From Aminobacter anthyllidis (GTDB lineage Bacteria; Pseudomonadota; Alphaproteobacteria; Rhizobiales; Rhizobiaceae): 64,000 bases of DNA. This document shows positions 27,031-37,821 of the stretch, in pieces (the stretch's first letter is position 1; the number at the start of each line of letters is the position of its first letter). The position numbers were made by a program, and so were the translations under genes. The notes under the pieces are model-generated. The model was given only the letters and a program-made list of their open reading frames with translations. It was not told the DNA's origin and did not search any database. The DNA is taken from the NCBI RefSeq assembly GCF_018555685.1, contig NZ_JAFLWW010000001.1, positions 806,001 to 870,000 of the forward strand, written 5' to 3'.

Positions 27031-27125
27031 GGGTTTCCTCCAGGCTGATACGCTCAGTCGCGGAGCAAGCGTACGCCCGGCACGAACCGGGCTCAAGCTG
27101 GAGTTGAAAGGCAGCAGCGCCTGAG

Positions 27126-27962
27126 TTACTGGCCCTTGGCGATGCGGTCGAAGGCCATCAGGCGTTCGAGCAGTGCCGGCATGTCCTTGAACGGCACCAT
27201 GTTGGGGCCATCCGACGAGGTCGACTTGTCAGGGTCCTCATGCGTTTCGATGAACACGCCGGCGACGCCTACGGCAACTGCCGCGCGCGCCAGCGTCTCG
27301 ACGAAGCGGCGCTCGCCGCCCGAGGTGGTGCCCTGCCCGCCCGGCTGCTGCACCGAATGGGTGGCATCGAAGATCACCGGCGCGCCAATGTCGGCCATGA
27401 TCGGCAGCGCACGCATGTCGGAGACGAGCGTGTTGTAGCCGAAGGACGCGCCGCGCTCGGTGACCAGCACGTTCGCGTTGCCCGAACCGGTGACTTTGGC
27501 GACCACGTTCTTCATGTCCCAGGGCGCCAGGAACTGGCCCTTCTTGACGTTGACGACCTTGCCGGTCCTGGCGGCAGCGATGAGCAGGTCGGTCTGGCGG
27601 CTGAGGAAGGCCGGGATCTGCAGCACGTCGACGACTTCGCCAACGATCGCGCACTGCTCTTCGGTGTGGACGTCGGTGATGACGGTCACGCCGAGTTCCT
27701 TGCGCAGGTCGGCGAAGACCGGCAGCGCGGCGTCGAGGCCAGCACCGCGCGTGCTCGACAGCGAGCTACGGTTGGCCTTGTCGAAGCTCGACTTGTAGAC
27801 AAAGCCGATGCCGAGCTTCTGGGTCAGCTCCTTGAGCTTGCCGGCCATGTCGAAGGCATGCTGGCGCGATTCGAACTGGCACGGGCCGGCGATCAGCGAC
27901 AGCGGTGCATCATTGGCGAACAGGGTCTTGCCGACCGTGACATTTGCATTCGGCTTGGTCAT
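27126..27962 (-). CDS. kdsA: 3-deoxy-8-phosphooctulonate synthase (KDO-8-P synthase)
   Basis: Condenses phosphoenolpyruvate with arabinose-5-phosphate for the Kdo of lipid A-core. The 278 residues show [10 protein letters not shown] (about 23-32), the active-site [10 protein letters not shown] (about 58-67), TDVHTEEQ, and the C-terminal [15 protein letters not shown]-like segment. Its ATG overlaps the stop of the upstream VOC gene (ATGA). Placement with eno and pyrG nearby is common in rhizobia, where PEP supply is shared. Confidence 0.97.
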   Translation of the reverse strand: MTKPNANVTVGKTLFANDAPLSLIAGPCQFESRQHAFDMAGKLKELTQKLGIGFVYKSSFDKANRSSLSSTRGAGLDAALPVFADLRKELGVTVITDVHTEEQCAIVGEVVDVLQIPAFLSRQTDLLIAAARTGKVVNVKKGQFLAPWDMKNVVAKVTGSGNANVLVTERGASFGYNTLVSDMRALPIMADIGAPVIFDATHSVQQPGGQGTTSGGERRFVETLARAAVAVGVAGVFIETHEDPDKSTSSDGPNMVPFKDMPALLERLMAFDRIAKGQ

Positions 27963-28810
27963 TTCAGGTCCTCGAATATGAAGGTCGCACCCTGCCCCGG
28001 TGCAGGCGGCACCACCAGGCGATTGCCGTCTAGATCGTGTTCGATGGCGTGTTCGACAAGAAGTGCCCTTGTCGCGGCAAGGCTATCGACGGCAAAAACC
28101 ATGGTTTCAAGGCGAACTCCGCCGGCATTCGGCGCGTTCCGGATGGATAGCCGCGCGTTTGCCAGTGGCACGCCAGCACCATCAGCCTTGCTGTGTGCGA
28201 CGGTCGCAAGCAGCTTGCCCGCTGCCACGACATCTCCGGCAGCGAGTTCAACGGCGAGCACACGCCTGGCACCATTGGCATGCGCCTGAAGCGCCGACCG
28301 GTCGACAGCAGGCGCGTTGGCGCGCTGGCAAGTGAAGAAAAAGGCGTCCGCGACAGCGTTCGGCTGCGCAGCAAAGGCGAGCCTGAACGAGGCCAGGTCG
28401 GATTTGCCTGATGCGTCGACGAACGGACGCGAAAAATCGAGCCGGCTGCCGGCGGATACGCCTGCCGCCACGAACTCGGAATGGTCGGAGTCGGCATCAC
28501 CGGTTCCGAACACAATAGCCGAAAAGCCCTCGTCGCCATGTGCGTCGCGGAAAAGGCGATCGCGCGCGACAAACTCATTGCCCTCGACGATCGCCTTGTC
28601 GGCCGCGCCCTTGTCGCCGATGGCAAGCGGCTCCAGGAAGGTGCCGTCGCTGAGATAGACGCAGCAGTTGATCGTGCCGAAGGGGTGCGTGCCTTGCGGC
28701 GAGACGTTGAAGCCGAGTGCCGCAAGCCGCCGCCGCGCAAGCGCGAGATCGGCAGTGGGCAGAACTACATGGTCGAGCGGTCGCGGGCTCTCGGAGGGAC
28801 TTTTCGTCAT
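27959..28810 (-). CDS. VOC-family (glyoxalase-like domain) protein
   Basis: A 283-residue protein of the vicinal-oxygen-chelate fold, glyoxalase-like type. The opening [35 protein letters not shown] (only partly quoted: [21 protein letters not shown]) is typical: His14 would be the first metal ligand. A second, more diverged half follows from about 150. Chemistry is unknown; the relatives are often annotated as glyoxalases or dioxygenases without proof. It is coupled to kdsA by a four-base overlap and preceded by DUF1697 52 bases away. Confidence 0.8.
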   Translation of the reverse strand: MTKSPSESPRPLDHVVLPTADLALARRRLAALGFNVSPQGTHPFGTINCCVYLSDGTFLEPLAIGDKGAADKAIVEGNEFVARDRLFRDAHGDEGFSAIVFGTGDADSDHSEFVAAGVSAGSRLDFSRPFVDASGKSDLASFRLAFAAQPNAVADAFFFTCQRANAPAVDRSALQAHANGARRVLAVELAAGDVVAAGKLLATVAHSKADGAGVPLANARLSIRNAPNAGGVRLETMVFAVDSLAATRALLVEHAIEHDLDGNRLVVPPAPGQGATFIFEDLK

Positions 28811-28862
28811 CGCTGCGCTGTGCCTGAAATCCTGATGTGAAGCAAGACTGAGCCCTGCGGGC

Positions 28863-29405
28863 CTACGATGCCACCATTTCGCCGAGGCGGCGCACGGTGT
28901 TCCAATTGCGCGACGTGCCTATTCCGCCGGCGCGCTTGGGCGTCAGCGCGCCGAGCAGCCGGGACGAAGCGGTATTGCGGGAGAAATAGAGCCAGATGTC
29001 GCCGTCGACCGAGGTGAGCTTTTCGTCGGCGGCAGCATAAGGGTGAAGTCGCTCCATGACTTCGGCGGTCACCGGCTCGCGCATCACGCGTACGCCGACC
29101 TGATCGGGATGAAGTTCGGATTCCCCGGGAAACGGATTAGCGGCGACAAGTTTCCGCCAGGCGGCAGCATCTCGCACGATGATGTCGACATGCTTGCCGA
29201 ATTTCGGCGCAAAGGCCGCTTCGAGTTCGCGCTCCAGAGCGGAAACCGATTTGCCCTCGGCTTCGAATACGAGATTTCCGGTCGCCACCAGCGTGCGCGG
29301 ATTTTCAAGACCCAAGTCCGTGGCCATGTCGCGCAGGTCGGACATGATGACGCGCCGGCCGGGGCCGAGGACGATGCTGTAGAGAAGCGCTACATAGGTG
29401 GTCAT
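28863..29405 (-). CDS. DUF1697 family protein
   Basis: A 180-residue DUF1697 protein. Family features are the first strand TYVALLYSIVLG, then DLRDMATDLGLENPRTLVATGNLVFEA (residues about 20-46; the stretch ATGNLVFE is the most conserved) and SRNWNTVRRLGEM near the end. The family has a ferredoxin-like fold and no proven function. The ATG at 29403-29405 is used because MTTYVALL fits family starts. It lies 61 bases downstream of pyrG; a perfect hairpin occupies that gap. Confidence 0.9.
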   Translation of the reverse strand: MTTYVALLYSIVLGPGRRVIMSDLRDMATDLGLENPRTLVATGNLVFEAEGKSVSALERELEAAFAPKFGKHVDIIVRDAAAWRKLVAANPFPGESELHPDQVGVRVMREPVTAEVMERLHPYAAADEKLTSVDGDIWLYFSRNTASSRLLGALTPKRAGGIGTSRNWNTVRRLGEMVAS

Positions 29406-29428
29406 GCGCGGCGCAGCCACCGGGAAAT

Positions 29429-29462
29429 CATGCGCGCCGGCGCATTTGCCACGGCGCGCATG
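29429..29462. terminator. Hairpin after pyrG
   Basis: CATGCGCGCC (29429-29438) and GGCGCGCATG (29453-29462) are perfect 10-base arms with a 14-base loop. It begins five bases after the pyrG stop on the minus strand. No T-run follows, so it may be a factor-dependent stop or RNA-end stabiliser rather than an intrinsic terminator. Confidence 0.45.
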
Positions 29463-29466
29463 GATA

Positions 29467-31095
29467 TCAGACCAGCCGGCTCTGTTCGACAGCAGCCTCG
29501 ATGAAGCTTGCAAACAGCGGATGCGGCTCGAGCGGGCGGCTCTTCAGCTCCGGATGGTACTGGACGCCGATGAACCAAGGATGGTCGGGATACTCGACCG
29601 TCTCGGGCAGCACGCCGTCAGGCGACATGCCGGCGAAGACCAGACCGCAGTCTTCGAGGCGGTCCTTGTAGTCGATGTTGACCTCGTAGCGGTGGCGGTG
29701 ACGCTCGGAGATATCGGTGTCACCATAGATCTCGGCGATCTTGGAGCCCTCGGTCAGCTTCGCGTCGAATGCGCCGAGACGCATCGTGCCGCCGAGATCG
29801 CCCGAAGCCCGGCGCTTTTCGAGCATGTTGCCCTTCAGCCACTCGGTCATCAGGCCGACAACCGGCTCCTTGGTCGTTCCGAACTCGGTCGACGAGGCGT
29901 TTTCGATGCCGGCGAGCGAACGCGCGGCTTCGATGCAGGCCATCTGCATGCCGAAACAGATACCGAAATACGGCACCTTGCGTTCGCGTGCGAACTTCGC
30001 TGCCAGAATCTTGCCTTCCGAACCGCGCTCGCCGAAGCCGCCGGGCACGAGAATGCCGTGCACCTTTTCCAGGAATGGTGCGGGATCTTCCTTCTCGAAG
30101 ACCTCGCTCTCGATCCAGTCGAGCTTGACCTTGACGTTGTTGGCGAGGCCGCCATGCGACAGCGCCTCAATCAGCGATTTGTAGGCATCCTTGAGGCCGG
30201 TGTACTTGCCGACCACGGCGATGGTGACCTCGCCTTCCGGATTGTGGATCAGCTGCGAGACATTCTGCCAGGCATCGAGGCGCGGCTTGGGCGCCGGGTC
30301 GATGCCGAAAGCGGCCAGCACTTCCGAATCGAGGCCTTCCTTATGGTAGGCCAGCGGCACGTCGTAGATGTGGCCGACGTCGAGCGCCTGGATGACTGCC
30401 GATTCACGCACGTTGCAGAACAGCGACAGCTTGCGGCGCTCTTCCTTCGGGATGTCGCGATCGGCACGCACCAGCAGGATGTCGGGTGCGATGCCGATCG
30501 AACGCAGCTCCTTGACCGAATGCTGCGTCGGCTTGGTCTTCAGTTCGCCCGCCGTCGGGATGTAGGGCATCAGCGTCAGGTGGACGTAGACCGCGTTGTT
30601 GCGCGGCAGATCGTTGCCGAGCTGGCGGATCGCCTCGAGGAACGGCATCGCCTCGATGTCGCCAACGGTGCCACCGATCTCGCACAGCACGAAGTCGTAT
30701 TCGTCATTGCCGTCGAGGATGAAGTTCTTGATCTCGTCGGTGACGTGCGGGATGACCTGCACGGTCGCGCCGAGATAATCGCCGCGCCGCTCGCGTTCGA
30801 TGATGTTCTTGTAGATGCGGCCGGTGGTGATGTTGTCGCTCTGGTTCGCCGAACGCCCGGTGAAGCGCTCGTAGTGACCGAGATCGAGGTCGGTTTCCGC
30901 CCCGTCGTCGGTCACGAACACCTCACCATGCTGGTAAGGCGACATCGTTCCCGGGTCGACATTGAGATACGGATCGAGTTTTCGGATGCGCACGCGATAT
31001 CCGCGTGCTTGCAGAAGAGCCCCTAGGGCCGCTGCGGCTATGCCTTTTCCAAGGGAAGAGACCACGCCGCCGGTAATAAAAACATATCGCGCCAT
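29467..31095 (-). CDS. pyrG: CTP synthase
   Basis: Makes CTP from UTP, ATP and glutamine. The 542 residues comprise the synthetase domain ([15 protein letters not shown]-loop at about 10-23; [28 protein letters not shown]) and a class I glutamine amidotransferase domain from about 290, with the catalytic Cys in [10 protein letters not shown] and the His/Glu pair in VQYHPELKS near the C-terminus. An ATG nine bases upstream is possible; [10 protein letters not shown] is the standard start. The leader of about 130 bases runs up to the transpeptidase terminator. Confidence 0.98.
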   Translation of the reverse strand: MARYVFITGGVVSSLGKGIAAAALGALLQARGYRVRIRKLDPYLNVDPGTMSPYQHGEVFVTDDGAETDLDLGHYERFTGRSANQSDNITTGRIYKNIIERERRGDYLGATVQVIPHVTDEIKNFILDGNDEYDFVLCEIGGTVGDIEAMPFLEAIRQLGNDLPRNNAVYVHLTLMPYIPTAGELKTKPTQHSVKELRSIGIAPDILLVRADRDIPKEERRKLSLFCNVRESAVIQALDVGHIYDVPLAYHKEGLDSEVLAAFGIDPAPKPRLDAWQNVSQLIHNPEGEVTIAVVGKYTGLKDAYKSLIEALSHGGLANNVKVKLDWIESEVFEKEDPAPFLEKVHGILVPGGFGERGSEGKILAAKFARERKVPYFGICFGMQMACIEAARSLAGIENASSTEFGTTKEPVVGLMTEWLKGNMLEKRRASGDLGGTMRLGAFDAKLTEGSKIAEIYGDTDISERHRHRYEVNIDYKDRLEDCGLVFAGMSPDGVLPETVEYPDHPWFIGVQYHPELKSRPLEPHPLFASFIEAAVEQSRLV

Positions 31096-31205
31096 GGGAT
31101 TCATCGCTTAACGCGGCCAAATCGATTCCGCCAGAGAAAAATCCGCCGCGTCGGACTTTTCCCTATCTGGCTGTTCAGTGTTGCTGCCGGTAGGCCGCGC
31201 AAACA

Positions 31206-31229
31206 AAAAGGCCGGCGTGACCGCCGGCC
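31206..31229 (-). terminator. Intrinsic terminator of the L,D-transpeptidase gene
   Basis: On the minus strand GGCCGGCG-GTCA-CGCCGGCC is followed by TTTTTG. The perfect 8-base GC stem (31210-31217 with 31222-31229) and five Ts make a standard rho-independent terminator 25 bases after the transpeptidase stop. It insulates pyrG downstream. Confidence 0.85.
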
Positions 31230-31253
31230 CGCTATCAGCGTTATGAAAACGCC

Positions 31254-32345
31254 TTACATGACGATGACTTCGGAGCCCATCCTCACGCGGCTGTAGAGAT
31301 CCATGACATGGTCGTTGACCATGCGGAAGCAGCCGTTCGAAGAGTTCGTGCCGATCGTCTGCGGCTGATTGGTACCATGGATGCGGATATGGGTATCCTT
31401 CTTGCCCTGGTAAAGGTAGATCGCACGCGCGCCGAGCGGGTTTTCCGGTCCGCCGTTCATGCCGTCCTTGTACTGGCCGTACTTCTTGGGCTCGCGTTCC
31501 TGCATTTCCTTGGTCGGGATCCAGCGCGGCCATTCCTGCTTGTCGCCGATGGTCGCCTTGCCCTTGAACTCAAGGCCTTCGCGGCCGACCGCGATGGCAT
31601 AACGGCGCGCCGTCGAAGACGATTCGATCAGGTAGAGGTAGCGCGAGCTGGTATCGACGACGATCTGGCCACGCTCATAGCCGGGGAACGTCACTTCCTG
31701 CGGCTCGAAATCGGACTTCACCTTGAACTGCTTCTTGGCCTGCTTGGCCTGCAGCACGGCATCGAGCGCGCGCGTCTGCGGCAGCATCGACTGCTGCGGC
31801 GCGCTGCCGCCGAAGATGCCGGCGAGCAGGCCGGTCTGGCGCGGACGATCCTGGCTTTCGCTGCGCAGCTCGCCGTTGTTGCCGGCAGAGGCCACTTCCG
31901 CCACGTCGGGCGCAAGCGGCTCGATCGGCTTCATCACTTCGAGCGGCTGGAGATTGCGCTTGGGTGCCGGTGTAGCAGCGGCGACCTGAGTGGTTGCCTT
32001 TTCGGTCTTCTTCAGGCGGGCAAGTTCGCGCGCCTGATCGGCCTTTGCCTTCGCCGCAGCCCGCATCGCCATCTTCTTGGCTTCGAGCATCTTGAGACGG
32101 GCTGTTTCCTTGTCGGCCTTGATCTTGGCTTCGAGATCCTTGATTCGCGACAGGTCCTCGTCGGTTGGTTTCTTCTTTTTCTTGAGCAGCTTGAGTTCAG
32201 CCGCGTCGCTCTTGGCGGCGACTGAAATAACGTCGCTTACGACAGGCTGTGGTGCCGCGGCCGTGCCAGCCGAGGTGGCGGCAAAGGCTGTGGAGCTCAT
32301 GAAGGTGGCGCAAAGGCCAGCAAGAAGGATGCGGCGGAGCTGCAT
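31254..32345 (-). CDS. L,D-transpeptidase (YkuD domain), exported
   Basis: Periplasmic enzyme expected to make 3-3 peptidoglycan cross-links or attach proteins to peptidoglycan. The 363 residues: signal peptide (about 1-23, ending SSTAFA-A), a Lys-rich coiled-coil-like region (about 45-110, KKKKKPTDEDLSRIKDLEAK), a disordered middle, and the YkuD domain from about 225, with IHGTNQP and SSNGCFRM, catalytic Cys339. The N-terminal ATG at 32343-32345 (MQLRRILLAG) begins a classic signal peptide. The coiled region before the catalytic domain may hold a partner or the wall. Confidence 0.92.
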   Translation of the reverse strand: MQLRRILLAGLCATFMSSTAFAATSAGTAAAPQPVVSDVISVAAKSDAAELKLLKKKKKPTDEDLSRIKDLEAKIKADKETARLKMLEAKKMAMRAAAKAKADQARELARLKKTEKATTQVAAATPAPKRNLQPLEVMKPIEPLAPDVAEVASAGNNGELRSESQDRPRQTGLLAGIFGGSAPQQSMLPQTRALDAVLQAKQAKKQFKVKSDFEPQEVTFPGYERGQIVVDTSSRYLYLIESSSTARRYAIAVGREGLEFKGKATIGDKQEWPRWIPTKEMQEREPKKYGQYKDGMNGGPENPLGARAIYLYQGKKDTHIRIHGTNQPQTIGTNSSNGCFRMVNDHVMDLYSRVRMGSEVIVM

Positions 32346-32503
32346 GGCGAAGGATCCCGAACGTTCAACGCAAATTTTCTTGCGACAACGCGCAGTGCCC
32401 CCAAGGCTCCCCCGCCGATATGCCGCAACCCAGCTATAATCGATTAGCCGGAGGCGCCTCAAGGGAGGCACCACCGGCTGACCAATCGAATTGTCGTGAT
32501 TTA

Positions 32504-32519
32504 TGCGGCATTTGCCGCA
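32504..32519. repeat. Small palindrome in the secG/transpeptidase gap
   Basis: TGCGGCA-TT-TGCCGCA is a perfect 7-base inverted repeat in the 216-base gap 32346-32561. The same gap contains AGCCGG...CCGGCT (about 32446-32480). Either could end secG transcription or belong to the transpeptidase promoter; no T-run distinguishes them. No gene is seen here. Confidence 0.35.
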
Positions 32520-32561
32520 ACTGTGTTCAAACAACAACAGGTTGTGGCAAAGGGTAAATAA

Positions 32562-33032
32562 TTAGTTAGGAACCTGCGGTGTCGCAGGGGCTGCCGGAGT
32601 GGCTGGAGCGGGCTGTTCGGTGCCCGAAGCGGCAGGCGCAGCCGGTTGAGTCGCAGGCGCGGCAGGTGCGGTGGCGTCGGATGCCGGGGCAGCCGGAGCG
32701 GCAGTGCCCGGCGCAGCGGGAGCGGTCGAGCCGCCGAGCTGATCGAGAACGCCCTTGCCAGTCGTGCCACCTTGAGTGGTCGGCGCGCGATCGAGGATGT
32801 CGGTCGGCTTCTCGCCGTAACGAGCAACGATCGACAGCGTCAGCGACGTCACGAAAAACACCGTCGCCAGGATGGCCGTGGCCCGCGTCAGTGCGTTGGC
32901 GGCACCGCGTGCAGTCATGAAGCCCGAACCGCCACCGATGCCAAGGCCACCGCCTTCAGAGCGCTGCAGGAGCACAACGCCGACAAGGGCGAGCACGACC
33001 ATCAAGTGAATGACGATGAGGACGGTTTCCAT
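32562..33032 (-). CDS. secG: Preprotein translocase subunit SecG
   Basis: Small SecYEG subunit. Residues 1-75 are the conserved part: helix one (METVLIVIHLMVVLALVGVVL), the cytoplasmic LLQRSEGGGLGIGGGSGFMTARG, then helix two (about 50-72). The remaining ~80 residues are an Ala/Pro/Thr-rich tail, common in alphaproteobacterial SecG. Total 156 residues. The ATG at 33030-33032 is chosen at METVL; a longer frame from 33089 lies in the tpiA-secG gap. It follows tpiA on the same strand after 156 bases. Confidence 0.95.
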   Translation of the reverse strand: METVLIVIHLMVVLALVGVVLLQRSEGGGLGIGGGSGFMTARGAANALTRATAILATVFFVTSLTLSIVARYGEKPTDILDRAPTTQGGTTGKGVLDQLGGSTAPAAPGTAAPAAPASDATAPAAPATQPAAPAASGTEQPAPATPAAPATPQVPN

Positions 33033-33153
33033 TGCGCTTCCTGGGATCTTTCCTGACGGGGACTGGCCGCGCGCCGAAGCGCCCGGCATTCCGGAGGCGG
33101 CTCAATACAATGCTTTCTAGGCATTTCCAAGCCCGCCGGCCGAATATGGGGTG

Positions 33154-33181
33154 ACACGTTGCCTTTGCAACGGCCACGTGT
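33154..33181. terminator. Hairpin downstream of tpiA
   Basis: ACACGT at 33154 and ACGTGT ending 33181 flank CGTTG/CAACG inner arms, giving an interrupted stem seven bases after the tpiA stop. It has no clear T-run; I list it as a possible terminator that separates tpiA from secG. Confidence 0.35.
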
Positions 33182-33188
33182 GGCGAAA

Positions 33189-33953
33189 TCAGAGCTTGCG
33201 GTAGGCCTCGGCGATACCGAGGAAGTCGGCTGCCTTGAGGCTGGCGCCGCCGACGAGCGCGCCATCGACGTTGGCAATCGCCAGCAACTCGCTGGCATTG
33301 GACGGCTTGACCGAGCCACCATAGAGAATGCGCATCTTGGCAGCCGAGGCACCCAATTTCGCGGCAAGGCGCTCGCGGATATGCGCATGCGCTTCGGCGA
33401 CGTCGGCGGCTGTGGGCGTCAAGCCGGTGCCGATCGCCCAGACAGGCTCATAGGCAATCACAGCGTTGACCGGCGTCGCGGTCGTCGGCACCGAGCCTTC
33501 GATCTGGCGCGACAGCACCTGCAGCGTCGTTCCGCCTTCGCGCTCAGCATGGGTTTCGCCGACGCAGATGACGGCCACCAGCCCTGCCCGCCATGCCGCT
33601 TCCGCCTTGGCACGGACAATGTCGTCGGTTTCGCCATGGTCGGTGCGGCGTTCCGAGTGCCCAACGATGACGTGGCTGGCGCCGGCGTCCTTGAGCATTT
33701 CCGCAGAGACGTCGCCGGTATGGGCGCCGCTCTCCTTGGCATGGCAATCCTGCCCACCGGCTTTGACCGGCGAGCGGTGAAGGATTTCGGCCGCGCGAGA
33801 AAGCAGCGTCGCCGGCAGGCACAACAGCGCTTCGGTCTCCGCATCGAGACCGCTCATGAAACCACCGGAAATGCTGCGCAATTCGTTGAGCGAGTTGCTG
33901 GTACCGTTCATTTTCCAGTTGCCGGCAACGAGTGGGCGGATTCCTGGCGTCAT
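33189..33953 (-). CDS. tpiA: Triose-phosphate isomerase
   Basis: Glycolytic isomerase. The 254-residue barrel has all catalytic residues: Lys14 in GNWKMNG, His in VIVGHSERR (near 98), Glu in [11 protein letters not shown] (near 168), and the phosphate-binding YGGSVKPSN near residue 215. It is divergently arranged with the PpiD-like gene; the 147 bases between must carry both promoters. Grouping with eno and pyrG reflects central metabolism clusters seen in rhizobia. Confidence 0.98.
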   Translation of the reverse strand: MTPGIRPLVAGNWKMNGTSNSLNELRSISGGFMSGLDAETEALLCLPATLLSRAAEILHRSPVKAGGQDCHAKESGAHTGDVSAEMLKDAGASHVIVGHSERRTDHGETDDIVRAKAEAAWRAGLVAVICVGETHAEREGGTTLQVLSRQIEGSVPTTATPVNAVIAYEPVWAIGTGLTPTAADVAEAHAHIRERLAAKLGASAAKMRILYGGSVKPSNASELLAIANVDGALVGGASLKAADFLGIAEAYRKL

Positions 33954-34100
33954 TGTGCTCTTCCCTCGAAATCGATGTTCGCTCGGGCAACCTCACTACC
34001 AAAAACAGGCCACAAAGCAATCGACACTGGCGGCGAAGGGCGCTATTGCGCTTCGTTCATGCAGGCGCATGCGATCATGCGCGTATACGGGATCTGATAC

Positions 34101-35996
34101 ATGCTCGAATCGATGCGAAGTGCTGCGGGAACCTGGGTTGCTAAGCTTCTGCTTCTGCTGCTCGTCATCAGCTTCGCGATCTGGGGCATTTCTGGACAGA
34201 TGCTCAACCAGTTCGGCGGCGACAAGGTCGTCACTGCCGGCGGCACGTCAGTTTCAGGCGTCGAATACCGCCTCGCCTATGACCGTCAGCTGAACGTCAT
34301 GTCGCAGCAGTTCGGTCAGCGGCTGACCCGCGACCAGGCGAACGCTCTCGGCATCGACAACCAGGTTCTTTCCCAGCTCGTCGCAGGTGCCGTGCTTGAC
34401 GAACAGGCGCGCAAGCTCGGTCTCGGCCTGTCCAAGGACCGTCTCGCCGAACTCACCTGGGATGACCCGACCTTCCGTGGAGCCGACGGCAAGTTCGACC
34501 GCCAGGCTTTTGAATACATCCTGCGCCAGATCGGCATGCGCCCCGAAGACTATCTGAAGAACCGCGCCCAGGTTGCGGTACGCCAGCAGATCGTCGAAGC
34601 GGTTTCCGATGGCCTCGAGGCTCCCGACACCTTCCTGCGTGCCGTCGCGCTGTATCGCGGCGAAGATCGCACCATCGACTACCTGCCGCTGCCGAAGTCG
34701 CTCGTCGAGCCGATTGCGGCGCCAGCCGACGATGTGCTCAAGGCCTGGTTCGAGGAAAACAAGAAGAACTACGCAGCACCCGAATTCCGCAAGCTCAGCT
34801 ACGTCAAGCTCGAGCCAGAAGACATCATGGATGCCGCCGCCATCACCGACGAGCAGGCGCGCCAGGATTACGACAAGAACAAGTCGCACTTCACAACGGC
34901 GGAGACGCGCAAGATCGACCAGCTGGTCCTCGGCGCCGATGCGGCCAAGGCGGCTTCCGACGCGATCAAGGGCGGCGCGACCTTCGACAAGGTTGTCGCC
35001 GACCAGGGCAAGACCGCGGCTGACGTGGCGCTTGGCACGCTGACCAAGGACAAGATCGCAGACAAGGCCGTCGCCGATGTCGCCTTCGCGCTGCAGGCCA
35101 ACCAGGTAAGCGACGTGATCCAGGGCGCTTTCGGCCCGGTGCTGGTCCGCGTCAGCGAGATCACGCCCGAGGCAGTCAAGACGTTCGACGAGGTCAAGGA
35201 CCAGATCCGCAAGGAGCTCGCGCTGGCCGAGGCCAACCGCATCCTGCTCGACGTCCATGACCAGTACGAAGACGCCCGCGCCGCCGGCGAGTCGATGAAG
35301 GCTGCCGCTGACAAGCTCAAGCTCAAGATGGTGACGATCGACGCCATTGACCGCGCTGGCCAGCAGCCGGACGGCACCGTCGTCAACACATTGCCTGACT
35401 CAAGTAACCTGATCCAAGCGGTCTTCTCGGGCGAAGCCGGAATTGAAAACCCACCGCTCAACGTCGGCACCAACGGCTTCGTGTTCTACGAAATTGACGA
35501 GATCACTCCGGCTCGCGACCGTACGCTCGACGAGGTGCGCGAAAAGGTCGTCGCCGACTGGACGGCAGCCGAAGCAACGAAGCGCCTCAAGGCAAAGGCC
35601 GATGAGCTCGAAAAGCGCCTCAAGGACGGTGCAGCCCTTGACGTCATCGCCGGCGAACTCAAGCTCGAAAAGCAGACCAAGCGCGGCCTCAAGCGCGAAG
35701 CCGACGATGCCGATTTCGGCCGCGAGGGTGCGTCGGCCATGTTCGCCATGGGCCAGGGCGGCACCGGCATCATTCCGGCACCGGCCGGCGATGCGCAGAT
35801 CCTGTTCAAGGTCACTGAGGTGTTCGAGCCGGCCGGCGCCGACAAGAGCGCCGTGCCGGAGGACGCCCAGAAGCAGTTTGCCTCTGGCATGTCGGACGAC
35901 CTGCTCGACCAGATCGTCGCCCAGCTTCAGGGCGAATACCAGGCAACGATCAACCAGGCGGCAATCACGCGCGCACTGGCGGTGGGGACGCAATGA
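34101..35996 (+). CDS. Membrane-anchored periplasmic foldase, PpiD/SurA-like
   Basis: A 631-residue periplasmic chaperone of the PpiD type, anchored near the Sec exit. Short cytoplasmic start, one membrane helix (about 14-33, [17 protein letters not shown]), a SurA-N-like chaperone region (about 40-190), a parvulin-like domain (about 255-350, [13 protein letters not shown]...[10 protein letters not shown]) and a long helical C-terminal part. The parvulin active site looks degenerate, as in E. coli PpiD, so chaperoning rather than isomerisation is expected. Its stop overlaps the trpD start (ATGA). Confidence 0.9.
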   Translation: MLESMRSAAGTWVAKLLLLLLVISFAIWGISGQMLNQFGGDKVVTAGGTSVSGVEYRLAYDRQLNVMSQQFGQRLTRDQANALGIDNQVLSQLVAGAVLDEQARKLGLGLSKDRLAELTWDDPTFRGADGKFDRQAFEYILRQIGMRPEDYLKNRAQVAVRQQIVEAVSDGLEAPDTFLRAVALYRGEDRTIDYLPLPKSLVEPIAAPADDVLKAWFEENKKNYAAPEFRKLSYVKLEPEDIMDAAAITDEQARQDYDKNKSHFTTAETRKIDQLVLGADAAKAASDAIKGGATFDKVVADQGKTAADVALGTLTKDKIADKAVADVAFALQANQVSDVIQGAFGPVLVRVSEITPEAVKTFDEVKDQIRKELALAEANRILLDVHDQYEDARAAGESMKAAADKLKLKMVTIDAIDRAGQQPDGTVVNTLPDSSNLIQAVFSGEAGIENPPLNVGTNGFVFYEIDEITPARDRTLDEVREKVVADWTAAEATKRLKAKADELEKRLKDGAALDVIAGELKLEKQTKRGLKREADDADFGREGASAMFAMGQGGTGIIPAPAGDAQILFKVTEVFEPAGADKSAVPEDAQKQFASGMSDDLLDQIVAQLQGEYQATINQAAITRALAVGTQ

Positions 35997-37003
35997 GCGC
36001 ACTCAAGCCGCATATCGCCAAGGTCGCGTCAGGCACCCCCCTCACCTTCGAGGAGGCGCGCGAGGCATTCGACATCATCATGTCGGGCGAAGCGACGCCC
36101 GGCCAGATCGGCGGCTTCCTGATGGCGCTGCGCGTACGCGGCGAGACCGTCAGCGAAATATCAGGCGCTGTCGCCACCATGCGCGACAAGATGCTGCGCG
36201 TTGAAGCCCCCGCCGATGCCATCGACATCGTCGGCACAGGCGGCGACGGCTCGCACAGCGTCAACATCTCGACCGCCTCGGCCTTCGTCATCGCCGGCGC
36301 CGGCGTACCTGTCGCCAAGCACGGCAATCGTGGCCTGTCATCGCTGACCGGTGCAGCCGACGTGCTGACCGCCCTTGGGGTCAATATCGACCTCTCGCCC
36401 GAGGCCATCGGCCGCTGCATCCGTGGCGCCGGCGTCGGCTTCATGTTCGCACCGGCGCATCATCCGGCGATGAAGCATGTCGGCGCGACCCGCGTCGAAC
36501 TCGGCACCCGCACCATCTTCAACCTGCTCGGACCGCTCTCCAATCCCGCCGGCGTCAACCGCCAGCTGGTTGGCGTGTTTTCGCCTGAATGGGTACAACC
36601 GGTTGCCGAAACGCTGAAGGAACTCGGGGCCCAGCACGTCTGGGTCGTCCATGGCGACGGTTATGACGAGATCACCACCACTGGTGAAACCCATGTCGCA
36701 GCCCTGCAGGACGGCGTCATCAGCACCTTCACGCTGTCGCCTGAACAGGTCGGCATCAGCAGGCACACACGCGAAGAACTGCGCGGCGGCGATTCCGCAT
36801 ACAATGCCAGTGCCCTGCGCGGCGTTCTCGAAGGTGCCAAGGGTGCCTATCGCGACACGGTGCTGATGAATGCTGGCGCCGGCCTCGTCGTCGCCGACAA
36901 GGTGGCGACAATCGGCGAGGGGGTGGCACTTGCCGCCGAGGCAATCGACAGCGGGCGCGCGCTTGCCGTGCTCGACCGCCTGATTGGCGTTTCGAACGGA
37001 TAA
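35993..37003 (+). CDS. trpD: Anthranilate phosphoribosyltransferase
   Basis: Joins anthranilate to PRPP in tryptophan synthesis. The 336 residues carry the PRPP motif [14 protein letters not shown] (about 82-95), KHGNRGLSS (107-115) and [14 protein letters not shown] (about 168-181). It is the stand-alone form, without a TrpG glutamine amidotransferase domain. The start is a four-base overlap with the foldase, four bases precede trpC. trpE/trpG must lie elsewhere. Confidence 0.97.
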   Translation: MSALKPHIAKVASGTPLTFEEAREAFDIIMSGEATPGQIGGFLMALRVRGETVSEISGAVATMRDKMLRVEAPADAIDIVGTGGDGSHSVNISTASAFVIAGAGVPVAKHGNRGLSSLTGAADVLTALGVNIDLSPEAIGRCIRGAGVGFMFAPAHHPAMKHVGATRVELGTRTIFNLLGPLSNPAGVNRQLVGVFSPEWVQPVAETLKELGAQHVWVVHGDGYDEITTTGETHVAALQDGVISTFTLSPEQVGISRHTREELRGGDSAYNASALRGVLEGAKGAYRDTVLMNAGAGLVVADKVATIGEGVALAAEAIDSGRALAVLDRLIGVSNG

Positions 37004-37007
37004 TGAC

Positions 37008-37820
37008 ATGGCCGACATCCTGCGCCAAATCGAAGCCTACAAGCGCGACGAGATCGCCGCCGCCAAGGCGCTGCTGCCGCTCGCCGAACTCAAGGCGCGT
37101 GCGCGCGACGTCGCAAAGCCGCGCGGTTTCCTGGCGGCGCTCGAAGCCAAGCGCCGCGACAACCGTTTTGGCCTCATCGCCGAGATCAAGAAGGCAAGCC
37201 CCTCCAAGGGCTTGATCCGTCCGGATTTCGATCCGCCCGCGCTCGCCAAGGCCTATGCCGAAGGCGGTGCGGCCTGCCTGTCGGTGCTGACCGACACGCC
37301 GTCCTTCCAGGGCGCGCCCGAGTTTCTGACCGCCGCGCGCGACGCCTGCGCCCTGCCCGCCTTGCGCAAGGACTTCATGTTCGAGCCTTACCAGGTGCAC
37401 GAAGCCCGTGCCTGGGGCGCGGACGCCATCCTGATTATCATGGCAAGCCTCAGCGATGACGACGCCAAGCGGCTCGAGGAAGCGGCCTTCGAACTTAGCA
37501 TGGACGTGCTCGTCGAGGTCCATGACGAGCACGAGACGGAGCGCGCGCTAAAACTGTCGTCGCGCTTGCTCGGCATCAACAACCGCAACCTGCGCACATT
37601 CGAAGTCAGCCTCGACACGTCGGAGCGTCTGGCGCCGATGGTGCCGACCGATCGGTTGCTCGTTGGCGAAAGCGGCATCTTCACCCACGCAGATTGCCTC
37701 AGGCTGCAAAAATCCGGCATCGGCAGCTTCCTCGTCGGCGAAAGCCTGATGCGGCAGGCCGATGTGGCCGCCGCCACCCGCGCGCTGCTCGACGGCGTGC
37801 CTCAGACCGCAAGCGTCTGA
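37008..37820 (+). CDS. trpC: Indole-3-glycerol phosphate synthase
   Basis: Closes the indole ring, the step after TrpF. The 270 residues show [12 protein letters not shown], the catalytic [12 protein letters not shown] (about 56-67) with Lys residues, [11 protein letters not shown], the Lys of [11 protein letters not shown], and [12 protein letters not shown] near 185. Not fused to TrpF. The ATG at 37008 fits the family; a frame starting at 36984 lies in trpD. Two bases separate its stop from moaC. Confidence 0.97.
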   Translation: MADILRQIEAYKRDEIAAAKALLPLAELKARARDVAKPRGFLAALEAKRRDNRFGLIAEIKKASPSKGLIRPDFDPPALAKAYAEGGAACLSVLTDTPSFQGAPEFLTAARDACALPALRKDFMFEPYQVHEARAWGADAILIIMASLSDDDAKRLEEAAFELSMDVLVEVHDEHETERALKLSSRLLGINNRNLRTFEVSLDTSERLAPMVPTDRLLVGESGIFTHADCLRLQKSGIGSFLVGESLMRQADVAAATRALLDGVPQTASV

Positions 37821-37821
37821 C

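Noticed and set aside
29398-31026. A 542-codon plus-strand open frame antisense to pyrG
   Set aside because: Mirror image of the CTP synthase gene in a high-GC codon pattern; residues show no family features.
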